Below are positions 8,722 through 19,271 of a stretch of DNA of 64,000 nt, one piece after another (position 1 is the first letter of the stretch; each line of letters starts with the position of its first letter). The notes under the pieces are model-generated. The model saw nothing but the letters and a program-made list of their open reading frames with translations. It was not told the origin of the DNA and searched no databases. The stretch is from Zoogloea sp041917255 (GTDB lineage: Bacteria; Pseudomonadota; Gammaproteobacteria; Burkholderiales; Rhodocyclaceae). The stretch lies in assembly GCA_041917255.1 (NCBI GenBank), contig JAYRYA010000006.1, forward strand, positions 62,001 to 126,000. The letters run 5' to 3'. The position numbers were made by a program, and so were the translations under genes.

Positions 8722-8737
8722 AGCAATTTCGATGCCA
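8722..8737 (-). promoter_or_regulatory. sigma-54 (-24/-12) promoter for the DUF6156/Nif11-like pair
   Basis: Read on the minus strand this is TGGCATCGAAATTGCT, matching the consensus TGGCACGNNNNTTGCW at all key positions (GG, TTGC) with exact spacing. Transcription would begin near 8711, about 55 bases before the DUF6156 start. I found no TGT-N10-ACA (NifA) site upstream within about 150 bases. Confidence 0.7.
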
Positions 8738-8774
8738 CACAGCCCGTGGCCGGAACCCAGCCCTGAACGAACCC

Positions 8775-10092
<1,318 letters not shown>

Positions 10093-10100
<8 letters not shown>

Positions 10101-11961
10101 GGCGGGCAGCCTCGTCGGCAAGGGGGATGTCAAGCGTGAAGATGGCGCCGCCCTCGGGGTGATTGGCCCCGGTGAGCGTACCGCCAAAATCGCGCACGAT
10201 GCCGGCGGAGATGGTGAGCCCGAGGCCCAGCCCGGCGCCGGCCGACTTGGTGGTGAAGAAGGGTTCGAACAGGTGGGCCAGCGCCTCGTCGGCGAGGCCG
10301 GGGCCGTGGTCGCGCACCGACAGGCGCACCCGGTCGCCGGCCACCGTCACGTCCAGCTCGATGCACGGGGCGGGGTCGCCATCCATCGCGTCGAGGGCGT
10401 TGCCGATCAGGTTGACCAGCACCTGCTCCAGCCGGTTGGCGTCGCACAGGGCAAAGGGTTCAGGCAGCGGGCAGTGGCGGCGCAGTTCGGCGCGGCTCTG
10501 GCGCAGGCGCTGTTCGAGCAGCGCCTGCGCGTTGTCGATGGCGCGGCCCAGGGCCACCGGCTGGGCCTGACCGCTGGACTTGCGGGCGAAGGCCCGCAGC
10601 TGGCCGGTGATGTTGCCCATGCGATCCACCAGATGGCCGATGCGTTCGAGGTTGGAGCGGGCGGTGTCGGTGTCGCCCCGCTCGAGGAAGCGCGCGGCGT
10701 TGCCGGAGAGGGTGCGCAGCGCGGCCAAAGGCTGGTTGAGCTCGTGGGCGATGCCGGTGGCAAGCTGGCCGATCACCGCCAGCTTGCCGGCCTGCACCAG
10801 CTCGTCCTGGGCGGCGCGCAGGGTGCGTTCGGCGGCAGTGCGCTCGGCCACCTCGCCCTGGAGCTGCTGGTTGGCAGCGGAGAGGTCGGCGGTACGCTCC
10901 TCGACCTTGCGTTCGAGTTCGTCGTGGGCCTTCTGCAAGGCGGCGCGGGCGGCGAGCTTGGCCTTCAGGTGGCGGCGGCGCTCGTCCATCATCATGCCGA
11001 GCATGAACAGGAAAGCCGCGCCCACCACCGCCAGCGCGGTGCGGCTCTGGACCATGTCGTCCACCTGCTCGAGATGCGACAGCACCGTGAGCGTCCACGG
11101 GGTGCCGGGCAGCGGGCGGGACTGGGCCAGAAAACGCCCGGCCACCGGATACACCGACACCGGCTCGGGCGAGGCGCGGGCGATGCGCACCAGCCGCGCG
11201 CCGTGGTCGAGCTCGGCGAGCTCCTGCAGGCCCAGCGGCTTGAGGGCACGGCGGTTGTACTGGAGGGTCTGGTCGAAGGCGCTGCGGGTGGCGTCGTCCA
11301 GGGGGCGCAGGGTGGTGAATTTCCAGTCGGCCACCGAGCCGAGGATCACCACACCGTTCTCGTCGCTGACCATCGCCGGGGCTTCGACGGTGCTCCAGGT
11401 TTTCTCCAGCTGTTCGAGGCTGACCTTGATGACCGCCACACCCAGGGTGCGGCTGTCGTCCACCAGCGTCGAGGCGAGGTAGTAGCCGGGCTCGCCGCGG
11501 GTGGTGCCGATGCCGAAGAAGCGCCCGCTGCCGGTGGCCATGGCGTCGCGGAAATACTGACGGAAGGCCAGATCCTCTCCCATGAAACTGTCGGCCCGCC
11601 GCCAGTTGCTGGTGGCCATCACGCGGCCCTTGGCGTCGATCACGTAGATCGACAGGGTGCCGGCGCGCTCGTTGAGTTGTTCGAGGTAGGCATTGACCTG
11701 GGGTGCGAGCCGGGCCCCGTCGGGCTGGCGCAGCAGATCGAGCACGTCACGCTCCAGCCCCAGGGTGCCGGGCAGGAAGGCGTACTTGCCGATCTCCCGT
11801 TCAAGGCTGGCGGAGTACAGGTCGAGCCGGTGCAGCCCGGTGGCCTGCAGCTCGGCCAGGCCCAGCTGCTCGGCCAGGCGATGGGCGACGAAGCCGGTCA
11901 GGCTCATCAGGGCCAGCATCAGCAGGAAGATCGGCAGGCTCTGCAGGAATCGGCGGGGCAT
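10093..11961 (-). CDS. dctB: DctB-type sensor histidine kinase
   Basis: 622 residues. First membrane segment about 7-27, a long periplasmic double-PAS (dCache-like) sensor to about 305 (YVIDAKGRVMATSNW, GEDLAFRQYF, FFGIGTTRGEPGYYLA), second membrane segment 309-326, coiled coil, then the kinase: H-box AHELNQPLAALRTLSGNA with H406, N-box NLIGNALDAM, and DHGPGLADEA / GAGLGLGLTIS. The sensor layout matches DctB, which senses C4-dicarboxylates outside the cell. It overlaps dctD and follows the TSUP gene by 61 bases. Confidence 0.92.
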
Positions 11962-12022
11962 GGTGGTGGATGCAGGTGCAGGCGGGTGGTTGATCCTATG
12001 GTAGCAGCGACGCAATCTGCGC

Positions 12023-12778
12023 TCAGAGCAGGTCGTGGAGCTGTTTGACGATCAGCACCGCCACCACCAGCAGGAAGGCCTTGCGGATGAAGCCCGCGCC
12101 ATGGCGCAGGGCCAGATGGGTGCCGAGCTGGGCGCCGGCAAGATTGCACACCGCCATCGTCAGCCCCACCGCCCAGAGGATGGGCCCGTGGCTGGCGAAG
12201 AAGGCGATGGCCGACACGTTGGTGGCGCTGTTGATGACCTTGGCGCTGGCCGAGGCACGCACGAAATCCATCCCGAAGAGGCGCACGAAGCCGAAGATCA
12301 GGAAGCTGCCGGTGCCCGGCCCGAAGAAGCCGTCGTAGAGCCCGATCACCAGCCCGAACAGCGCGCCGCGCCAGGCGTCGCCGGGGCGCGGTTCGTGGGT
12401 CTCGGTCTGGCCGAGGTCCTTGCGCAGAAAGGTGTAGATCGCCACCGCCAGCATCATCACCACCACCAGCGGGCGCATCGCCTCGCGGGACAGCCAGGCC
12501 ACCACCGCCGCGCCAAGCCAGGCGCCCACCAGTGCGGCAGCGGTGGCCGGCAACACCAGCCGCCAGGGAATGCGCACCGCCCGGGCATAGCGCCACAGGG
12601 CGGCCCCGGTGCCGGCAATGCTCGACACCTTGTTGGTGCCGAAGAGGGTCGGGATGGCCGTCTGGGGGAAGGACGACAGCAGCACCGGAATCTGGATGAG
12701 CCCCCCGCCGCCGACCACGGCATCGACCATGCCGGCGAAGAAAGCTGCGGGAGCGAGGATGAACCAGTCGATAGTCAT
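12023..12778 (-). CDS. TSUP-family membrane permease (TauE/SafE-like)
   Basis: About 251 residues and eight hydrophobic segments. The N-terminal FFAGMVDAVVGGGGLIQIP and the internal repeat ALFGLVIGLYDGFFGPGTGSFL are the two family signatures (GGGG and GPGTG). TSUP proteins move sulfite, sulfonates or other anions; the substrate here is unknown. A GTG start four codons upstream is possible. It lies directly upstream of dctB-dctD in the same direction and may share their transcript; a terminator separates it from dctA. Confidence 0.88.
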   Translation of the reverse strand: MTIDWFILAPAAFFAGMVDAVVGGGGLIQIPVLLSSFPQTAIPTLFGTNKVSSIAGTGAALWRYARAVRIPWRLVLPATAAALVGAWLGAAVVAWLSREAMRPLVVVMMLAVAIYTFLRKDLGQTETHEPRPGDAWRGALFGLVIGLYDGFFGPGTGSFLIFGFVRLFGMDFVRASASAKVINSATNVSAIAFFASHGPILWAVGLTMAVCNLAGAQLGTHLALRHGAGFIRKAFLLVVAVLIVKQLHDLL

Positions 12779-12802
12779 GGGGCGGCGCACAGCGCTGGAG
12801 GG

Positions 12803-12831
12803 AAAAAAGCCCGGCGCATGATACGCCGGGC
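12803..12831 (-). terminator. rho-independent terminator after the aspA-dctA operon
   Basis: Perfect 8-bp stem (12809-12816 with 12824-12831), 7-base loop, and six A residues at 12803-12808 that give a U tract on the minus strand. It ends transcripts from dctA before the TSUP gene. Confidence 0.85.
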
Positions 12832-12882
12832 AAGGATGACGGGGCGGATGGGAGGGCCGCCCCCGTCAGGGAGGATCGTTGG

Positions 12883-12976
12883 TGGGTAGGAAGCAGGGAG
12901 TGGGAAGCGGGGAAGGGGCAGTGGGTCGCGCTACGCGCGATGGGTCAAAGCCCCACTCCCTGCTCCCCACTACCCA
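12883..12976. repeat. imperfect inverted repeat ending at the dctA stop
   Basis: The arms at 12883-12904 and 12951-12976 pair as TGGGTAG, a short bulge, then GAGCAGGGAGTGGG (with one mismatch), about 46 bases apart; the middle holds a smaller dyad TCGCG-CTAC-GCGCGA-like around 12926-12940. The unusual base run and its placement after a stop codon resemble a small non-autonomous repeat (MITE/REP type). Copy number elsewhere cannot be judged here. Confidence 0.6.
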
Positions 12977-14281
12977 TCAGGCCAGGGCCGGCGCGCTGTC
13001 GTCGCCTTCCACCGGCAGCGCCTCTTCAGCGTCGGCGAGGGCGGGATCAACCGGGTCGATGGCGCCTTCCCACTTGGCAACCACGGCGGTGGCGATGGCG
13101 TTGCCGAGTACGTTGGTGACGGTGCGGCCCATGTCGAGGAAGTGGTCGATGCCCAGCACCAGCAGCAGGCCGGCTTCCGGCAGGCCGAACATCGGCAGCA
13201 CGGCAGCCACCACCACCAGGGAGGCACGCGGCACGCCGGCGATGCCCTTGCTGGAGACCATCAGCACCAGCAGCATGGTGATCTGGGCGCCGAGGGTCAG
13301 CGGGATGTCGTAGGCCTGGGCCACGAACAACGCGGCAAAGGTGGTGTAGATCATCGAGCCGTCCAGGTTGAAGGAGTAGCCCAGGGGCAGCACGAAGCTG
13401 GTGACGCGGTTGCGGATGCCGAACTTCTCGAGCTGTTCCATCAGCTTGGGATACACCGACTCGCTGCTGGCGGTGGAGAAGCCCACCAGCATCGGGCCGC
13501 GAACCAGCTTGAGCAGGCGGAAGACATCCTTGCCGAGCACCAGATAGCCGGCAGCGATGAGCACGCACCACAGGGCAGCCAGGGCCACGTAGAAGCTCAC
13601 CAGCAGCTTGCCGAACACCAGCAGCATGCCCAGGCCCTGGGTGGTGATGGCACCGGCCACGGCGCCGAACACGCCCACCGGAGCAAAGCGCATCACGTAG
13701 TCAGTGACCTTGAGCATCACGTGCACCACCTCTTCCATCGTGCACACCAGGCTGCGGGCGGTCTGGTTGTGGAGGTGGCCGAGGGCCAGGCCGAAGAACA
13801 CCGAGAACACCAGGATCTGCAGGATCTCATTGGCCGCCATCGCCTCGAAGATGTTCTTCGGGAAGACGTGGGTGATGAAATCCTTCAGGTTGAGGGCGCC
13901 GGTCTTCAGGTTGGTGGCGGTGCCCACGTCCGGCAGCGGCACGCCCAGGTGGGCGCCCGGCTGCAGCACGTTGGCAAACACCAGCCCGAGCAGCAGCGAA
14001 CAGAACGACGCGCCGACGAACCAGCCCAGCGCCTTGGCGCCGATGCGCCCGACGGTCTTGGAGTCGCCCATCCCGGCGAGGCCCGCCACCAGGGTGGCAA
14101 ACACCAGCGGGGCGATGATCATCTTGATCAGGCGCAGGAAGATGTCGGTGAGGATGCCGAAGTAGCTGGCAATCTCCTTGGCCTGGGCGGGGCTGCCGGC
14201 AAGCGTGTTGCAGGCGTAGCCGACGATGACGCCGAGCAGCAGGGCGACGCCGATCAGGGTCGTGAGCCGGTTCATTTTCAT
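12977..14281 (-). CDS. dctA: C4-dicarboxylate/amino acid:cation symporter (DAACS family, DctA-like)
   Basis: 434 residues. Family marks: MIIAPLVFATLVAGLAGMG, the serine-rich re-entrant loop GFSTASSESVYPKLMEQLEKFG, SFNLDGSMIYTTFAALFVAQ, the second loop MVSSKGIAGVPRASLVVVAA and GIDHFLDMGRTVTNVLGNAIAT. It is an inner-membrane symporter for dicarboxylates or acidic amino acids. It sits 33 bases behind aspA, so aspartate, fumarate or succinate are likely substrates. GAGGA lies 8 bases upstream of the chosen ATG. The dctA name is by homology and context; GltP-type glutamate/aspartate transport is the alternative. Confidence 0.88.
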   Translation of the reverse strand: MKMNRLTTLIGVALLLGVIVGYACNTLAGSPAQAKEIASYFGILTDIFLRLIKMIIAPLVFATLVAGLAGMGDSKTVGRIGAKALGWFVGASFCSLLLGLVFANVLQPGAHLGVPLPDVGTATNLKTGALNLKDFITHVFPKNIFEAMAANEILQILVFSVFFGLALGHLHNQTARSLVCTMEEVVHVMLKVTDYVMRFAPVGVFGAVAGAITTQGLGMLLVFGKLLVSFYVALAALWCVLIAAGYLVLGKDVFRLLKLVRGPMLVGFSTASSESVYPKLMEQLEKFGIRNRVTSFVLPLGYSFNLDGSMIYTTFAALFVAQAYDIPLTLGAQITMLLVLMVSSKGIAGVPRASLVVVAAVLPMFGLPEAGLLLVLGIDHFLDMGRTVTNVLGNAIATAVVAKWEGAIDPVDPALADAEEALPVEGDDSAPALA

Positions 14282-14314
14282 GATGAATTCCTCGTGGTCG
14301 GGTGCAGGTGGAGG

Positions 14315-15745
<1,431 letters not shown>

Positions 15746-15800
15746 GATTTTTGTCTCCTGTTTATTGGCCGCGCCGCTGCGGGCGCCATGCCTTATCCAT

Positions 15801-15816
15801 TGCACGCTGCGTGCCA
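15801..15816 (-). promoter_or_regulatory. sigma-54 (-24/-12) promoter of aspA-dctA
   Basis: Minus-strand sequence TGGCACGCAGCGTGCA matches TGGCACGNNNNTTGCW at all fixed positions but one (G for the first T of TTGC), with exact spacing. Transcription would begin near 15790, about 45 bases before aspA. Confidence 0.85.
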
Positions 15817-15874
15817 GCCTGCTGGAGACGATAAACCACTGATCGGACTGGATTTTTTATTGACCGGCGGCACA

Positions 15875-15892
15875 CCGGAAACGGTTTTCCGG
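15875..15892. promoter_or_regulatory. palindromic upstream activator site 1
   Basis: CCGGAAACGGTTTTCCGG is a near-perfect dyad centred about 93 bases upstream of the predicted aspA start point, a normal place for an enhancer bound by a DctD-type activator. Confidence 0.6.
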
Positions 15893-15909
15893 ATTTGCGC
15901 CGGGAAAGG

Positions 15910-15927
15910 CGTTCGGAAATCCGAACG
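15910..15927. promoter_or_regulatory. palindromic upstream activator site 2
   Basis: CGTTCGGAAATCCGAACG has perfect 8-bp arms and lies 35 bases (centre to centre) beyond site 1. Tandem sites of this kind are typical of DctD enhancers. Both sites share the core CGGAAA/TCCG. Confidence 0.65.
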
Positions 15928-15966
15928 ATTGATGGCGAAACAAAGCGCGCAAGCCGGGCGCGGAAC

Positions 15967-16002
15967 AAAAAACGGCAGCGACGCATCCCGCGTCGCTGCC
16001 GT
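15967..16002 (-). terminator. rho-independent terminator of dps
   Basis: Perfect 13-bp stem (15972-15984 with 15990-16002), 5-base loop, followed on the minus strand by a U tract (A residues from 15967). It lies 23 bases after the dps stop. Confidence 0.9.
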
Positions 16003-16024
16003 CTTCAGGCAGGTTTCGGTCAGA

Positions 16025-16525
16025 TCACTCTTCAAGCAGGCTGCGCAGCATCCAGGCCGTCTTCTCGTGGACCTCCAGCCGCTGGGTGAGCAGGTCGGCG
16101 GTGGGCTGGTCGTTGGCGGCCTCCACCATCGGGAACAGTCCCCGCGCGGTGCGCGCCGTGGCCTCCTGAGCGGCCACCAGCAGGCGCACCATCTCCAGGG
16201 CAACCGGCACACCCTCAGGCTCTTCGATGCTGGTGAGCTTGCCGAACAGCTTGCCGGTGCCAGGCGCCGGATGGCCCAGGGCGCGGATGCGCTCGGCGAT
16301 CACGTCCAGCGCGTTCCACTGTTCGGTGTACTGGGCCATGAACATCTGGTGCAGGGTGTTGAACATCGGCCCCTTCACGTTCCAGTGGAAGTTGTGGGTC
16401 ATCAGGTAGAGGTTGAAGCTGTCGGCCAAAAGGCGCGACAGGCCGGCGGCGATCTCGGCCCGGTCTTCGGCGCTGATGCCGATGTCCATCGCGAGGCCGG
16501 TGGTCTGGGTGGCTTTCTTCTTCAT
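16025..16525 (-). CDS. dps: Dps family ferritin-like DNA-protection protein
   Basis: 166 residues. The ferroxidase-type residues appear in LMTHNFHWNVKGPMF and QYTEQWNALDVIAERIRALG, with a later HEKTAWMLRSLLEE helix. Dps dodecamers bind DNA, oxidise and store iron and protect against peroxide in starved or stressed cells. AAGGAG lies 7 bases before the ATG. It is a single-gene unit with its own terminator. About 63-74 bases upstream is a 12-base motif shared with the promoter region of the metal-transport operon further on. Confidence 0.93.
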   Translation of the reverse strand: MKKKATQTTGLAMDIGISAEDRAEIAAGLSRLLADSFNLYLMTHNFHWNVKGPMFNTLHQMFMAQYTEQWNALDVIAERIRALGHPAPGTGKLFGKLTSIEEPEGVPVALEMVRLLVAAQEATARTARGLFPMVEAANDQPTADLLTQRLEVHEKTAWMLRSLLEE

Positions 16526-16587
16526 GATCGTCTCCTTGGCTGTCGTTCGTCGGGAATGGATGAAGTATCGGCCGACGCGGCGGAGAG

Positions 16588-16599
16588 GTCCAATTGCCA
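16588..16599 (-). promoter_or_regulatory. candidate promoter element of dps (shared 12-mer)
   Basis: Minus strand TGGCAATTGGAC, identical to a 12-mer upstream of the 46-residue membrane-protein gene. Taking TTGGAC as a -35 box, a -10-like GATACT follows after 18 bases. A palindrome GATTGG-AAAAA-CCAATC lies just upstream at 16613-16629. Confidence 0.4.
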
Positions 16600-16676
16600 T
16601 GTTCGCTGGTGATGATTGGAAAAACCAATCGGCCGGCGGATGATGGGCAGCGTCATCCCGGAACGAGCGCGCCGCC

Positions 16677-18143
16677 TTGCCCCTCCACCACCACGCCTTC
16701 ATCTCCTACAGCCATGCTGCCGACGCCCGGCTGGCGCCGGCCTTCGAGGACGGGCTGGAACGCATCGGCAAACCGCTCCTCAAGCTGCGCGGGCTGGACG
16801 TGTTCCGCGATGGCTCCGACCTGAGCGCCAGCCCCGGCCTGTGGTCGGGCATCCTCAGCCACCTGCAGGCCGCGGAATGGCTGCTGTTCTTCGCCAGCCC
16901 CCAGTCTGCCGCGTCGCCCTGGTGCGGCCAGGAGCTGGAATGGTGGCTCGCCAACCGCGGCACCGACCGCCTGCTGATCGTGCTTACCGGCGGCGAGATC
17001 CTGTGGGACAAGGCCACCCGCGATTTCGACTGGAACCGCACCACCGCCCTGCCCCGCTGCATCGCCGGCCATCTGACCGACGAACCCCTTTACGCCGATC
17101 TGAGCTGGGCCACCGGTGCCGAGTCACTCAGCCTGGACAACACACGCTTCCATGAAGCCGTGACGAGCGTGGCAGCACCGCTGCGCGGCATGCGCCGGGA
17201 CGAGCTGGACAACGCCAACGTGCGCCAGCTGCGCCGCAACCGGCTGTTCGTCCAGAGCGGCGTGACCGCCATCGCCATCGCCGCGGTGCTGGCGATCTGG
17301 CAGGCCAAGCTGGCGCGGGACGCCGAAGCGGTGGCGGTCGAGCAGCGCCAGCGCGCCGAGTCGGCCCTCGCCGACACCCGCCGGGAACTCCTCCACGCCC
17401 GCAGCGCCGAGCTGCGCGCCCTCTCCCTTCGCCTCGACCAGCTCGCCACCGCCGCCCGCGCCCGGCCCGACGGCGCCTTTGATCTTGCCGGCATCGAGCA
17501 GGAGCAGCGCGGCCTTGCCCTGCGCCTCGCCGACGTCACCCGCCAGCATCAGGCTGCGCTGGCTGCGCGCATCGGCTTTCGCGGCGATCTGGATTTCCTG
17601 ATGAAGTGGGAAGGGGTCGCTGGCTCGGTGAAGCTGATCGGCCGCTCCGGCTGGATCGACCCCGCCACCGATCTGGCCCAGGCGAAGCCGGAGGTGATCC
17701 GCACGCGCTACGAGTTTCTGCTCACCCCGGCCGAGCTGCAGGCAGTGCTGGCCCTCGCCGGCAAGCGGGACGACGCGGCCAAAGCCGCCTTCGCCGCCAA
17801 CCCGATCCTCGAGCGCATCCGTATCAAACCCGCCGACGTGGCCCAGCTGGTGCCGGAGGCAGTCGAACCGTGGTGGAAGGGTGTGCTGTCGCACCACCCG
17901 GTGGCGGGCGAGGCTGGCACGCCGGGCGCGGTGCAGACAGCCCTGCTGTCGCTGGCTTTCAACGTGGGCTTCAGCCATCGTTTCTGGGACCCGCTCGCCC
18001 CGCTCATCGCGGAACGGCGCTGGGCCGAGCTGGCCGATGCCATCGAGGCGCTGCGGATGCCGGCCAGCTTTCCGGCCCTCAAGCGCCGCCGTGCCGAAGA
18101 GGCCGCGCTGATCCGCGCCGCGCTCCCCAAGCCGCCCGGCTGA
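16677..18143 (+). CDS. TIR domain - transmembrane - pesticin/lysozyme-like fusion protein
   Basis: 488 residues. An N-terminal TIR domain (about 5-150): HAFISYSHAADARLAP, LDVFRDGSDLSASPGLW, ASPWCGQELEWW with E86 at the place of the NADase catalytic Glu, and LLIVLTGGEILWD. A basic stretch (MRRDELDNANVRQLRRNR) precedes one membrane segment at 190-209, then a coiled coil to about 300. The C-terminal region (305-488) resembles pesticin/T4-lysozyme-type muramidases: FLMKWEGVAG with E312, SGWIDPATDLAQ, AVQTALLSLAFNVG and RRRAEEAALI. The usual TIGYG active-site stretch is altered. Charge suggests TIR inside and the lytic-like domain in the periplasm. The start is TTG, the only in-frame start after a stop at 16641. 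Function unproven; a death effector or envelope sensor is possible. Confidence 0.8.
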   Translation: MPLHHHAFISYSHAADARLAPAFEDGLERIGKPLLKLRGLDVFRDGSDLSASPGLWSGILSHLQAAEWLLFFASPQSAASPWCGQELEWWLANRGTDRLLIVLTGGEILWDKATRDFDWNRTTALPRCIAGHLTDEPLYADLSWATGAESLSLDNTRFHEAVTSVAAPLRGMRRDELDNANVRQLRRNRLFVQSGVTAIAIAAVLAIWQAKLARDAEAVAVEQRQRAESALADTRRELLHARSAELRALSLRLDQLATAARARPDGAFDLAGIEQEQRGLALRLADVTRQHQAALAARIGFRGDLDFLMKWEGVAGSVKLIGRSGWIDPATDLAQAKPEVIRTRYEFLLTPAELQAVLALAGKRDDAAKAAFAANPILERIRIKPADVAQLVPEAVEPWWKGVLSHHPVAGEAGTPGAVQTALLSLAFNVGFSHRFWDPLAPLIAERRWAELADAIEALRMPASFPALKRRRAEEAALIRAALPKPPG

Positions 18144-18144
18144 C

Positions 18145-19254
18145 TCAGCCGACCGACACGCCCACCAGCGCCCCTGCGCCGTAGGTGATCGCCGCCGCGG
18201 CGGTGCCGATCAGCACCTGGCGAAGCATCGAATACACCGGCCCCCGTCCGCTGAACAGCGAGGTGCCCAACCCGATCGCCCCCAGCGCCACCGCAGACAG
18301 CCCGATGCTCCAGGCCACGCCCGTCGCGCCGCCGGCAAAGAAGAAGGGCAACACCGGAAACAGCGCGCCCACCGAAAACAACACGAACGAGAAACCGGCC
18401 GCTGTCCAGGGGTTGCCGCCCATTTCCTCCGGGTCGATACCCAGCTCCTCGCGGCCCAGGGTTTCCAGCGCGGCGGCCCGGTCGCGCATCAACTCATCGG
18501 CCACCCGGCGCGCTTCTTCGCGGGTGAGGCCCTTGGCCTGGAAGATCAGCGCCAGTTCGTTGCGTTCGGCTTCCGGCGTCTCGTCCAGCTCCTGCGCCTC
18601 CTGGGCAAGCTGGGCCTGGGCGAATTCCCGCGAGTTGGTGACCGACAGCCATTCGCCCAGCGCCATCGACATGGCCCCCGCCAGCAGCCCGGAGACGCCC
18701 GTCAGCAGGATGGTGGCGGCCGGCGCACCGGCACCCGCCACGCCCATCACCAGACACAGGTTGGACACCAGCCCGTCATTGGCCCCCAGCACCGCGGCGC
18801 GCAACTCGTTGCCGCCGCCGCGCCGGTGCCAGCGTTCGCTGCGGGCTATTTCGGGCCCGGCCAGACCGCGCCGTGACACCGCCGCCTGCAGCACCGCCGC
18901 GTGACCACGCTCCTCGCCGGCCAGGGCGGACGCATCGGGCTGGCCGGCGTACTTGTTCCTGTCCGCCACCTCGCCGCTGGCCACGGCCGGCAGCACGAAA
19001 GCCGGCCCGAAACGCCGCGCCAGCCACACCATCGCCCGCGTCCGGAAACCCGGACGGTAGGTCTCTGGCGTGCCGCCCGCTGCCACGATGCGCTTGCGCC
19101 AGACATCCGCATGCTGGCGCTCCGCCGCCGAGAGCTGGGTGAACAGGTCGCGCCGCACCGGGTCAGGCTCTGCGGCTGCCAGCCCCGCGTACAGGGCCGC
19201 GCCGTCCATCTCGTCGCGCAGGTTGTCGTGATATCGCTGCTGGTCCTTGCTCAT
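18145..19254 (-). CDS. ferritin-like / VIT1 fusion iron exporter (MbfA type)
   Basis: 369 residues. The N-terminal half (1-145) is a rubrerythrin-like di-iron four-helix domain (RDEMDGAALYAGLAAAE, SAAERQHADVWRK, LAGEERGHAAVLQ) and the C-terminal half is a VIT1/CCC1 transporter (ELRAAVLGANDGLVSNLCLVMGVAGA, MALGEWLSVTNSREF, FVLFSVGALFPVLPFF). In alpha- and betaproteobacteria such proteins export iron from the cytoplasm. It lies 17 bases behind the ZIP gene and ends one base from the convergent TIR fusion gene. Confidence 0.9.
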   Translation of the reverse strand: MSKDQQRYHDNLRDEMDGAALYAGLAAAEPDPVRRDLFTQLSAAERQHADVWRKRIVAAGGTPETYRPGFRTRAMVWLARRFGPAFVLPAVASGEVADRNKYAGQPDASALAGEERGHAAVLQAAVSRRGLAGPEIARSERWHRRGGGNELRAAVLGANDGLVSNLCLVMGVAGAGAPAATILLTGVSGLLAGAMSMALGEWLSVTNSREFAQAQLAQEAQELDETPEAERNELALIFQAKGLTREEARRVADELMRDRAAALETLGREELGIDPEEMGGNPWTAAGFSFVLFSVGALFPVLPFFFAGGATGVAWSIGLSAVALGAIGLGTSLFSGRGPVYSMLRQVLIGTAAAAITYGAGALVGVSVG

Positions 19255-19271
19255 CGTTTCGTTCCTGCGCC

